NCBI GenBank assembly: GCA_009692535.1
Contig: SHYZ01000011.1
Coordinates: forward strand, 1-35,915
From: Myxococcales bacterium
GTDB lineage: Bacteria; Myxococcota_A; Polyangia; Haliangiales; SHYZ01
Direction of reading: 5' to 3'
Length of the DNA: 35,915 nucleotides
A program made the position numbers and the translations under genes. Under the pieces are notes generated by a model, which was given only the letters and a program-made list of their open reading frames with translations, made no database searches and had not been told where the DNA came from. Shown one piece after another: positions 8,873 to 20,800 of the stretch (position 1 is the first letter of the stretch; the number at the start of each line of letters is the position of its first letter).

Positions 8873-11800
8873 GTGTTCCCCGCGGCGCGCGCGCGTCTCC
8901 GACTTTTCCTCAGCGTGACCGCGGCCTTCGCGGCACTGGGCGCGGCGATCCACCCGGCGCACGCGTTGGTCGAGGGCGCCACGCCCTCACCGCTCGACTC
9001 GTATCGCGTCTTCGGCGACGGCATCGCCATCGGCAACAGCCTGATGGAGAACCCGCCGCCGAACGCCTACGTCAACAGCGAGCTCCTCGCTGAGTCGACC
9101 GCCAACCTGAACGGTCTCCCCTCCGACGCCGGCCTGCAGGCGGTCTACCTCTGGTGGTCCGGCTCGCTCGCGTCGGGCGAGGGGATGGCCGACATCGATA
9201 CGGACGCGCTCCTCTCCCTGACCGACGGCTCGTCGATGAACGTCTCGGCCGACGACTGCCAGCTGATCACCACGTTCCCCGGCGCGTCGCCGATGTCCTT
9301 CTACTACTGCCGCGCTGACGTCACCGCGTTCGTCGACCTCCACCCCGGCCCGTTCTCCTGGAACGGCGCCTACACCGTCGGCGACGTCTACGCCGACCCC
9401 GGCCTCGTCACCGGTTTCGGCTGCGCGTTCACCGACCCGCGCTGTCAGGCCAAGTACGCCGCGTGGTCGATGGTCTTCGTCTTCGACTCGCCGACCGAGA
9501 CGCTGCAGCGCGACGTCATCCTCTATGACGGCTTCGTGCACATGGACGAGACCGGCGGTGCCGGCGGTTCGTCGGGCATCGTGAACTTCAACATCGGCGG
9601 TTTCCTCGTCGGCACCCCCGCAGAGGTCGAGTTGACCTACTTCGGCCTCGAAGGGGACCAGCAGCTCGGCGCCGGTCCCGGCGGGCACTGCGACACCTGC
9701 CCCGACTTCTTCGCGGTGAACGGCTCCAACCTCACCGACGGGTTCAACCCCTCGGGCAACAGCTACAACTCGTCCGACGCGCTCGGCCTCGACATCGACG
9801 AGTTCCGCATCGGCACCTCGGCCGGCGGGCTCGGCGTCCTCGACACCGGCGACACGATGGCGAGCATCTCGACCGGCACCGGCGACAACATCCGCGAGGG
9901 CGGCGGCGCCGACACCGGCGAGTCGGTGTTCCTCGGCTACGTCTTCTTGCGCGTGAACCGCCCGTCGCCGAACTTCCGTGGCGCGGCCACACAGAAGATC
10001 GCCGACCCGCCGAGCGCGGCCACCGGCGAGACCATCTTCTACAGCATCAACCTCGCCAACCAGGGCTCGCTCGCCGCGACCGGCGTGAGCTTTTCCGACA
10101 CGATCCCGGTCGGCGCGACCTATGTGGCCGGGTCGCTCCGCATCGACGGCGTGGGCTGCACCGACGCTGCCGACGCCGACTCCTGCCGCGTCACCGGTGG
10201 CGTGGTCACGATCAACCTCGGCAACATCCCGTCGGTCGGCGACAACGACCGGCAGATCACCTTCCGCGCGACGATGGCGGCGACCGGGATCGGCGAGGTC
10301 GTCTGCAACACCGCCGTGGTCTCATCCATCGAGACGCCCACGCCGAACTCGATCGGCCCCGCCTGCACCACCGTCGAGAGCGCGACGATCGGGCTGCCGA
10401 CCAAGTCGGCGGTCGACCTCACCGGTGGCGCGACCGGGCCGGGCGACATCATTCAGTACACGGTCTCGATCCCGGGCGATCCGTCGAGCCCCACCTCGGG
10501 CGTGTCGTTCACCGACGACGTGCCGGCGCACGTCACGCTGCTCGCCTACACCTCGCCGGGCGGCGGCGCGGTCGACGGGTCGGTCTTCGTCGGTGGCGCG
10601 TTTGGCAACGGCCGCGTCTCCTACTCGGCGATCACAATCCCGTCGGGCGGCACGGCGACGATCACGATCACCGTCCGCGTCGACGACGAGCCCGCCTGGG
10701 TCGCCGACGGCGTACCGGCAGCGAACATCCACGGCCAGACCGTCTGCAACCAGGGGCAGGTGAGCGCGGGCTTCCTGCCGATGCCGCTCCTCACCGACAA
10801 CACCAGCACGCCGGCGGCGCCCGACGCGAGCTGCCTCACGATCACCTACGCGCCGCTCTTTGGCGGCTCGTCAAAGACCGTGGTCGACGACGACGGCGGC
10901 GGGCTCGAGCCGGGCGACACGCTCACCTACACGATCCAGCTCGCGAACTCGGGCAACCGGCAGGGGACGATCACGCTCACCGACCCGATGCCCGCGGCGG
11001 TCGAGAACTTCACGCTGCTGACGCCGCTCCTCGGCGCGACGTTTACGCCGGCGCCGGCGGGGGTGAACGGCACCGGCGAGCTGTCGGTGACCGGGCTCGC
11101 CGTAGCGCCGGGCACGACGGCGACGATCCAGTTCCGCGTGCGCGTGCAGGCGCTGGCCGCCGACGGGACCGTCGTCGTCAACAGCGCGCAGATGACCGTG
11201 GCCGAGCGCGTGGCCGAGAACCGCATCCTCACCTCGGCTGCGCTCACCGTCTTCTCGCGCCCCGACCTCTCGGGTCTCTCCAAGTCGGTCACCGACCTCG
11301 ACGGCGGCACGGTCGAGCCCGGCGATACGCTGCGCTACGACCTCGGCGTCACCAACACCGGGAACCGACCTGCAACGATGATGGTGCTCACCGATCCGGT
11401 GAGCGTGAACCTCACCACGATCACCGTCGTGGGCGGCGTCTTCGATCCCGGCACGCGCACGATCACCTGGTCAGTGGCGTCGCTCGCGATCGGCGAGACG
11501 TTCAACGCGTCGTTCACCGCGGTGGTCGTGAGCCCGCTCGCGAACGGCACGGTGATCGACAACCAGGCGACGATCGACTCGGTCGAGGCGTCGCCCGCCG
11601 AGGTCTCCGACGATCCGGCCACGGTCGCCGGCAACGATCCCACGCGGGTCACGGTGGTCAGCGCGCCGAACCTTGCCGCGGCGCAAAAGTCGGTGGTGGA
11701 TCTCGACGGCGGCACGTTCGAGCCGGGCGACATCGTCGAGTACACGCTGACCGTGTCGAACGCCGGGTCGGCGATCGCGACCGACGTCGACATCACCGAT

Positions 11801-14800
11801 CCGGTCGATGCGAACCTCACCGCGGTGACACCGCAGGACGGCGGCGTGTTCGCGGGCGGCGTCGTCACTTGGTCGCTTGGCGCGGTCGGGCCCGGCGCGA
11901 GCCGAATCGTTCGTTTCCAAGCCACCGTGCGCACGCCACTCCTCGCCGGCACCGTCGTGTCGAACCAGGCGAGCGTGACCACGCCCGAGCTGGTCGGGGC
12001 GACGCCGACTGACGACCCGGCGACCGCGGCGATCGACGACGCGACCAGCTTCATCATCGACTCGGCGGCCATCCTCACCACCTCAATCATCGCGGTGGTC
12101 GACGTGAACGGCGGCGCGACGCAGCCGGGCGACCTGCTCCGCTACACCGTCACGATCACCAACACCGGCACTTCGCCCGCGACCGGACTCGCCGCACAGG
12201 TCGCGCTCGCCGTCGGGCTCGGCGCGGTCGTGCCCGAGGACGGCGGCGCCTTCGCCGGTGGCGTCGTCACCTGGAGCCCCGCCGGCACGCTCAACCCAGG
12301 CGGCGCGCCGGTGGAGGTCCACTTCACCGCGACCGTCGCAGCCGGCGTGGGCAACGGCACGACGATCTGCGAGACCGCCGTGGTCGACAGCGCGCAGTCG
12401 TTGCCGTTCACCACCGCCGCGGCGTGCATCACCGTGGTCTCTCGCCCCGACTTCGCGGCGAGTGAGAAGGTGGTGATCGATCTCGACGGCGGCGTGGTCG
12501 AGCCGGGCGACGTGCTCGAGTACCAGATCGCCGTCGTGAACGCGGGGACAGAGGCGGGCTCGCCGGTCGTCGTCACCGACGTGGTCGACCTCAACCTCGG
12601 CACCGTCACGCCGGCCAGTGGCGGCGTGTTCGACGCGGCGACGCGCACCATCACCTGGACGATTCCAACGGTTGCCGCCGGCACGTCACAGGTCGTGACC
12701 TTTCGCGCCACGGTGGCGCTGCCGCTCGACGACGGCACGGTGATCGCCAACCAAGCCGACATCATGTGCGCCAACGGCTGCCCGGCGCCCGAGCCGACCG
12801 ACGATCCGCTCACCGCCGCGCCCGACGACCCCACGCTCGTCGTCGTCGCGTCCGCGCCTGACTTCATCGTCGCCAAGACGTTCGTGGACGACGACGGTGG
12901 CGTACTCGATCCGGGCGACGCGGTGACGTACACGATCACTCTCACCAACGAGGGCGACAGCTGCGCCGACCTCGTGCGCATCACCGACGCGCTCGCCGCC
13001 GCGCTTGGACCGGCAGTGCCCGGCGCGGGCGGCACGTTCGACGCTGGCACCGGCACGGTCACCTGGGACTCAGCCGGCACGCCGGCGCTGCTCCGGCTCT
13101 GCCCGGGCACGACGGTGACGTTGCCGATCGCGGTGCCGATCGACTTCCCGCTCGCCGACGGTACCGCCATCTGCAACCGCGCGAGCGTGACCAGCGAAGA
13201 GGTCGTGACCCCGGTCGTCTCCGACGATCCTGCGACCCCCGCGCCCGACGACGCGACCTGCACCGTCGTGGTCTCCGGCGCGCTCTTTACCGGCGCGACC
13301 AAGATCGTGACCGACGCGGGCGGCGCACCGTTTTCGCCCGGCGACGTCGTGACCTACACCATCGCGTTCACGAACGCGGGTAACGCCGACGCGACCGGCG
13401 TGGTCGTGCGTGACCCGATCGATCCGGCGCTCGTCGTTGTGACGCCAGGGCAGGGCGGCACGCTGGTCGGCGGAGAGGTCGTCTGGGACTCGATCGGTAC
13501 GCCCGAACTCGCGACCGTCACCGTCGGCGAGACGATCACGCTGACCGTGACCGCCACCATCGGCAGCCCGCTCGACGACGGCACACCGATCCTGAACCAG
13601 GCCACGATCACGGCGGCGGTCGGCCTCACCACACCCGCGCTCACCGACGACCCGGCGACGGTCGCGCTCGACGACCCGACGATCATCCTCGTCACCGCGA
13701 GCGCCGTCGTCACCGCCACCAAGACCGCGCTCGACGAGAACGCCGGCGTCGCCGCACCGAACGACATCTTCCTCTACACGATCACGCTAGCGAACGCCGG
13801 CGACGCGATCGGCCGCAACGCGGTCGTCACCGATGCGCTCGCGCCCGCGCTCGCGTTTGTCGAGGCGCTCGACGGTGGTGTCTACGATGCGGCCAGCCGC
13901 ACGATCACCTGGAGCATTGCGGCAGTCGTCCCGGCCACGCCGTCGGTCGCCCGCTTCCGTGCCCGCGCGGCGGCCCCGATCGCGACCGGCACGGTGATCT
14001 CGAATCAGGCCAGCTTCATCATCGAGACGGTGCCGGTCCCCGGCCTCTCCGACGATCCGAGCACCCCGCTGCCCGGCGACCCGACGCTGGTGGTGATCGT
14101 CGCCGCGCCCGAGCTCAGCACGTCGGTAAAGACGGTGGTCGGCGCCGGACCGGGCGACATCGTGACCCCGGGCACGCTGCTCACCTGGGAGATCCGCGTC
14201 GTGAACAGCGGCGACGCGGCCGCGAACGCAGTGGTCGTGACCGACAACGTCGACCTCACGCGCCTCGAGGCGATCGTGCCGCTCGACGGCGGCGTGTTCG
14301 ACGTCGCGACCGGCGTGCTCACCTGGTCGATCGCGCAGGTGCTCCCCGGTATCGACGCGGTGGTGCGCTTCACCAGCCAGGTCCGCGCCGACGTGCCCGA
14401 CGCTGTCGTCGTGGCCAACCAAGCGCAGGTTTCCTCGGCCGAGACGCCGACCGGCGTGCTCACCGACGATCCGGGTGACCCCGAGCTCGACGATCCGACC
14501 GACCTCTTCACCGACGCCACGCCGGAACTCACGGTCGAGAAGACCGTCACCGACGACAACGGTCTCGCGTTCTCGCCCGGCGACCCGGTGACGTACTCGA
14601 TCCGCGTCACGGTGGCCGGCCCGGCGCACGCCTACTCCGTCGTGGTCACCGACCCGGTGAGCCCGCGTCTCGTCGACGTCGTGCCTGGGCAGGGCGGCGT
14701 CTTCGCCGGCGGCGTGATCCGCTGGGACACGGCGACCACGCCCGCGCTCGCGCACCTCGTCCCCGGCGTGGCGACCACGCTCACCTTCGCAGCGCGCATC

Positions 14801-17800
14801 GCCGACGACGCGACGAACGGCGAGCTGCTCGACAACCAAGCTGCAGTCGGCGCAGGCGGGCTGGTCGCGCCGGTGCCGTCCGACGATCCGGGCACGCCGA
14901 CCGCCGACGATCCGACGCGCCTCGTGGTCGTCGCCGGCCCGCTGCTCCGCGTCGAGAAGACAGTCGTCGACGAGAACGGCGGCGTGGTGGTGCCGGGCGA
15001 TCTCCTCGAGTGGACGCTCGTCGTCGAGAACGCCGGCAGCGAGACCTCTCCTGCCACGCTGCTCTTCGATCCCGCGCCGGCCCAGACCGAGTACGTCGCC
15101 GACTCGACCACCGCCGACGGCGTCCCGCTCGCCGACGGGCCGGGCGGAGTCTCGCCGCTCGCTGTCGCGCCTGGCGTCCTTGTCGACGGTGCCGGCGGCG
15201 CTGGCAGCGGCGATCTTCTGCCCGGCGCCCGCGTCACCTTCACCTTCAGGACGCGCGTCGCGGCGACCGCACTCGGCGGCACGCTCATCGCCAACCAGGG
15301 CTTCGCGTCAAACCGCCTCGGCGCGAGTGCTCCCTCCGATGACCCGGCCACGCCTGCGCCCAGCGATTCGACCATCGTCGTCGTCGGCGGGGGACCGATC
15401 CTCGCCGGCGCGATCAAGACCTACGACCCGGTGCCGGTGGGCGACGACGGCGACGGCCTGTTCCAGCCGGGCGAGATCGTCCACTACCGCGTGAGCATGA
15501 CCAACAGCGGCGCGTCCGACGCGCACGGCGTGACTCTTGTCGACGCGCTGCCCGCCGGTGGCGAGTGGGTCGCCGGTTCGCTTCGCCTCGACGGCGCATC
15601 GCTCACCGATCCCGCCGACGGCGATGCCGGCGAGGTGGTCGGCGGTCGACTCACGGTCCGCGTCGGCGACCTTGCGGCCGGCACGACCGCGCTCGTCGAG
15701 TTCCGCGTGCGCGTGGGCGTCGGCGCGCTCGAGCTCGTGAACCAGGGCGAGGTCACCTCCGACGAGACCGCGTTCGAGCTGACCGATGCCGACGGCAACG
15801 ACGGCAACGGCGACCAAGAGACCATCACGCCGGTCGGCGATCGTCCCGCGCTCACGCTCGCCAAGACCGTTGCCGACGCAAACGGTGGCGTCGTCGAAGC
15901 AGGTGACGAGCTGCTCTACACGCTCCAGCTCGGCAGCCAGGGCAGCCTCCCGCTCGCCGACCTCCGGCTCGAGGACCTGCTCCCCGTCGGCGTCAGCTAC
16001 GTCCCCGGCTCGACGGTCTGGCCGGGGCTCCCCGCCGATCCGTTCGTGCCGTCACCGACCGGCGGCTCGCTGGTGCTTGGCGGCCTCACGCTCGCGCCGG
16101 GCGAGACCCTCACGATCACCTTCCGCGCCATCGTCCAGCCAAACGACGCCGAGCCGGCCGAGCCGATCTGCAACGACGCCACCGCGACTGTCGCTGGCAT
16201 CGAGGTGGTCTCCGCGCCGGCCTGCGTCACCATCGGCGGCGTTCCCGGCGTCGGTCGCCTCGTGGGGCGCGTCTTTATCGACGGCGACGAGCGCGACCGC
16301 GTCTACGTCGAGGCGGACGATCAGCCGCTCGCCGACGTGCAGCTCCAGATTCTGCGCGCCGAGGCCCCCGGCGGCTCACCGCTGGTCGGCCTTGTCACCG
16401 ACGCCGAGGGGCGCTACCGCGTGGACGGCCTCCCGCCGGGTCGCTACGTCGTGCGCGCGCTCTCCTCGCGTGGCGCGCAGCTCGCCGAGGTGGGCGGCCT
16501 CGTGGTCGAGGGCGGCGTCGACCTCGATCGCGACGTGCTCGTCGATCCTTCCGGTCGCGTCTACGACTCCACCACCGGCCGCACGCTCGCCGACGTGCAG
16601 ACCTTCCTCTTCTACGACAGCGAGGACGAGACTGAGCCGGGCGTCCTCGTCCCCGCCGACCGCATGGGACCGGGCCAGCAAGGGCAGCGCACCACGCCCG
16701 AGGGCATCTACAAGTACGACGTGCTGCCGGGGCGACGCTATCGCCTCGAGCTCGACACCACGACGTCGACCTGGGTCTTTCCGTCGCAGCGCATCCCCGC
16801 GACGCCCGGGTTCGCGCCACCGGGCGACGTCGTTGCGAACGCAGCGCCGAGCGTCGCACCGGGCGCGAAGCAGACCTGGTACCTCCGCTTTTATCCGGTC
16901 GACCCCGGTGATGACGTGCGCCGCAACCACGTCCCGCTCGATCCACTCGCGACGCAGGTGCGGCTCGACAAGCGCGCTGACCGCCCCGAGGCGACGCTCG
17001 GCGACATCGTTGTCTACACGGTCGCCGTGAAGAACCGCTCGCCGCGCGATCTCGACGGCGTCTACCTGCTCGACGCGCCGGCGCGTGGTCTCTCGTACCT
17101 GCGCGGCCACGCCGCGGTCGAGATCGTGAGCGGCACCGAGGTGACGCGCCTGCAAGCGGGCAACGGCGGCTTCGGCGATCTCCTCACCGCGGGCGGCAGC
17201 GGCCGGCTGGTCCGCTTCGGTCCGTTCGATCTCCCGGCGGGCGGGCAGCTGACGCTCACCTATCAAGTCGTCGTCGGACTCGACACGCGCAAGGGCGTCT
17301 ACGAGAACCGCGCTGTACTCGCCGACGCGGCCGGCGTGGAGTTGTCGAACTCCGATCGCGTGCCGCTGCGCGTCGCTGATGATCCTGACTTCGACCTCGC
17401 GCTGCTCGTCGGGCGGGTCTTCTGCGACGACGACGGCGACGGTCGCCACGATTGGCCGGCCGAGGGCGGCGTCCCCGGCGCGCGCGTCTACATCGACACC
17501 GGGTCGTACGCGGTCGCCGACCAACACGGCCGCTGGCACCTCTCGCAGGTCGAGCCGGGGCTGCGTCTGCTCAAGCTCGACATCGCGACGCTGCCGCCGG
17601 GCTCGACGCTGGCCGGCGATGCGATGCGCCTGATGCACATGACGCGCGGCCTCCCCGACCGCGCGAGCTTCCCGGTGCGCTGCGGCAAGTCGTCGTCGGT
17701 CACCACGACCGACACCGACGTGGCGACGATCTCGCTCTCGGGCAAGACGGTAAAGGGCGCTGCGACGTCGACGTCGCCCAAGCTGCCCAAGACCTCGGTG

Positions 17801-20800
17801 ACCGTCACGGGGGATCTCGCCGCGATGACGGTCGCGATCGACGGCGCGCCGCTCGCGCTGCCAGCCGCCACGCTCGCGCTCGCGGTCGACGCCGCGCTGC
17901 TGCTGCCGCCGGCGGCTGACGCGGCCGCCGACGCGGCTGTCGACGCTCGTGGCGCTCCGAACCTCGCCGCACCGCTGTCGGGTGGCTTTGCCCCCGCGCC
18001 GATTCTGCAAGGCGCGTGGAGCGCTACGAGCGACGCGGCGCGCTGGGTGCTCGAGGTGTCGCGTGTTGCGGCGTCGGGCGACCGTGTCGTGGTGCGGACA
18101 GCGTCGGGTGATGGCGCGCCCGGTGCGTTCGCTTGGGACGGCAAGGGGGACGATGGCCAGGTGGTCGCGTCCGACGCGATCTACACCGCACAGCTTCGTG
18201 TCGTGGCGACCGACGGCGCCGAAGCGTCGAGCGCGCGCGTGACCTTCGGCGTCGCGTTCGGCGTGCCGAAGGCGCCCGAGCGCGTCGAGACGCTACGCGG
18301 GACGTTCTTCGGCGTGAAGCGCCGTGTGCCGATCGTGAAGCCCGCGCTCAGGCGCCAGCTGATCGCGCTGGCGCGCACGGTCCCGAAGGGCGCTGTTCTC
18401 GAGGTGGAGGTACATGGCGACGGGCGCGGCGACGTGCTCAGGTCGGTGGCGGCCACCCAGGCGCAGGCCGATGCGGCCCGCGCGGTGCTCACGGGGCTCG
18501 ACTCCGGCGCGGCGCGCATCGTCGCGCGCGGTCGCGGAGGGCTCGAGGCGATCGCCGGCACGCGCACCCGCACCGACCGTGCGAAGAACCAGCGCGTCGT
18601 AATCCGAATCGTGCCCCCGCCGCCCAAAGTGGCGGGGGGAACCGTGCCGGCGCCCGCGAAGGTGACGCCCGATGCATTGGTCGAAGGCGAGCCGGCCACC
18701 GTCGACGAGGCTGGCCACTTCGTGCGCAACGTGCCGATTCCCGCCGACGGCACGATCACTCTCGACCTCCTCGGCGCCGACACGCGGCGCGTGATGGTCG
18801 TGATCCGCGTGGGCGATGGCACGAGCGGCGTGGCCGCGGCGCCGACCCGCAAGGTCACAGTGGCTGGCGACGTTGCGACCGGTCGTCTCACGGTGGATGG
18901 TCAGCCGGTCGACGGCGCGCTGCTCGGCGTGTCGCTCGCATTCGCCGGCGCGACGCCGGGCGCTTCCTCGACGACTGCGGAGCCGCGCTTCGACATCGTG
19001 ACGCCGCCCAGTCCTCGTCGGGCGCGTGGCCGTCGGCGTGGCCCGCCGCCTGCGCCAGCGAAGGCACACCTCGATCGTTCGGTGGCGTTCGACCTCGTCG
19101 TGCCCGAGGGCGTGAGCGGCGGTCGATGGGAGCTCGTGATCCGCCCCGAGCTCCGCGATGGAGCGCGCGCGGCACCGGTCTACCGACAGGACGGCGATGG
19201 TCGCCCACCGCCGCTGCTCTCGTGGGACGGCCTCACGCCGGGCGGCGAGCTCGCGGTCCGAACCAGCGCGCGCTACCTCGTCGAGTTTGTCGTGGAAGAT
19301 GCACGCGGCGGTCGCGCCGACGCCGCGCCGCGCAGCTTCACCATCGGGGCCGCGCCCGGTGCGCTGGCGGCGATTGAGGCGAAGGGCACGCTCTTCGACA
19401 AGAAGGGCGCGCCGACCGCGGCGCTCAAGAAGGCGCTGGTCCGGCTCACCGCCGCAGCGCGCAAGCGCTCGCCGTCGGACCTCTTCCGTATCGCACTCGC
19501 GGTCGCTCTGCGTGGCAAGGACGCGGCGCAGCCGGAGTTCACCGTCGCGGCGCGTGCGTCCACGCTCAAGATCGCGCTGGCCAAGCTCGGCGCGCCGGTC
19601 GCACGAATCGACGTCGTCGTCGCGCCGGCAGTCCCGGCGCCTGCGGTCGCACGCCGGCGGCCGCGCGCGGGCAAGGTCGTCGACTCGGTGCGGATCACCG
19701 CGCACTCGCCGACCAGCGCCGCAGCCGCGCGAGTCGTGGTCGCAGGACGCACGGTCGGCATCAGCGGGACCGAGTTCACCACCACCGCAGACCTGCCGGT
19801 GCCGGGCGCGCTGGTCATCGAGCTGACTTCGGCCGATGGACGGCGCGCGACCTTCACGCTGCCGGTCGCAGCCGCGGCGGGCGACACCGTGCCTGACTCG
19901 CCTTCGGTCGCGCCTGCTGGCGCCACGATAGACTCGTCGCGCCCCGGCAGCAGCGACGACGCGCTCGCCCCCGGCGCCGCCGGCGCACCTGGCGCGCCCG
20001 TCGCGGGCGCACCGGGTGGCCGCGATGATGTGCTCGCCCCGGCGGATAACGCCGACGCTGCTGCGGCGACCACCGCGCGCCTCGCCCCCGGCCCGGCGCT
20101 CACGCTCGAGTTGGCACACGATGCGTCGGAGTTTGGCGGCGCCGAGCTCGATGCCGCGCTGTCGGATCCCGTCGCTGCGGGCAGCAAGGACGCAGCCAAG
20201 CCCGCCCCGGAGTCGCGCGTCATGGTCGACGCCACGTCCGGCGCGCGAATCAATGTCCCCAATGCGGTGCGCGCGGCCGACCTCGTCGTCTCGCTGCCAC
20301 CACGCGGGCTACGGCTTCGCTCGCCGGAACTCTGGCTCGCTGCGCGCACGCACAAGACCAACCGCCTGCGCGTGAACGGTCGCGAGGTGCCGGTCGATGC
20401 CGATGGCCGCTACGCCGCGCTCATCACGTTGCCGCTCGGCGCGTCCACGCTCGTCGTCGAGGCGACCGACGTCGACGACAACGTGGCGCGGATCAGCTGG
20501 CCGGTCGCGGTCTCCGAGACAGAGCACTTCCTGCTCGTGCTCGCCGACGGCGCGATTGCATCGGCCAAAACCGGCGACGGCTGGAGCGCCGACGGCGCCG
20601 CGCTCGACGGCTGGGGGCAGCACGACAGCGTGGTCGCCGGCTCGGCAGTGCTCCACGGCCGCGTGGCCGCCTACTACAAGGGACGCTTTAGCGCCGGCAA
20701 GACCCTCGGTCCGGTCAAGGTCACGGGGCACCTCGACACTGCGAAGCAGTCCGCCTTCGAGGAGTTCTCGGACACGTCGATCGATCCCGAGGAGGAGCAG

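Noticed and set aside
7173-8918. 581-codon plus-strand ORF antisense to the TPR peptidase gene
   Set aside because: Arg/Glu/Val-rich translation with no domain. It mirrors a gene with a signal peptide, TPRs and an HELGH site, and such shadows are expected at this GC content.
9980-17385. Tandem repeat region considered as CRISPR or satellite DNA
   Set aside because: The periodicity is at the protein level, about 400 bases per unit, with diverged nucleotides and a continuous reading frame.
17400-17460. Acidic DDDGDGRHD loop in the second CNA-B-like domain as an EF-hand
   Set aside because: Only one loop is present without the flanking helices; a calcium site within a CNA-B/SdrD-type domain is possible, but an EF-hand is not supported.
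18293-20119. 608-codon minus-strand ORF antisense within the giant gene
   Set aside because: The plus-strand frame has recognisable Ig and OmpA-like domains; this frame has only Arg/Ala-rich sequence.
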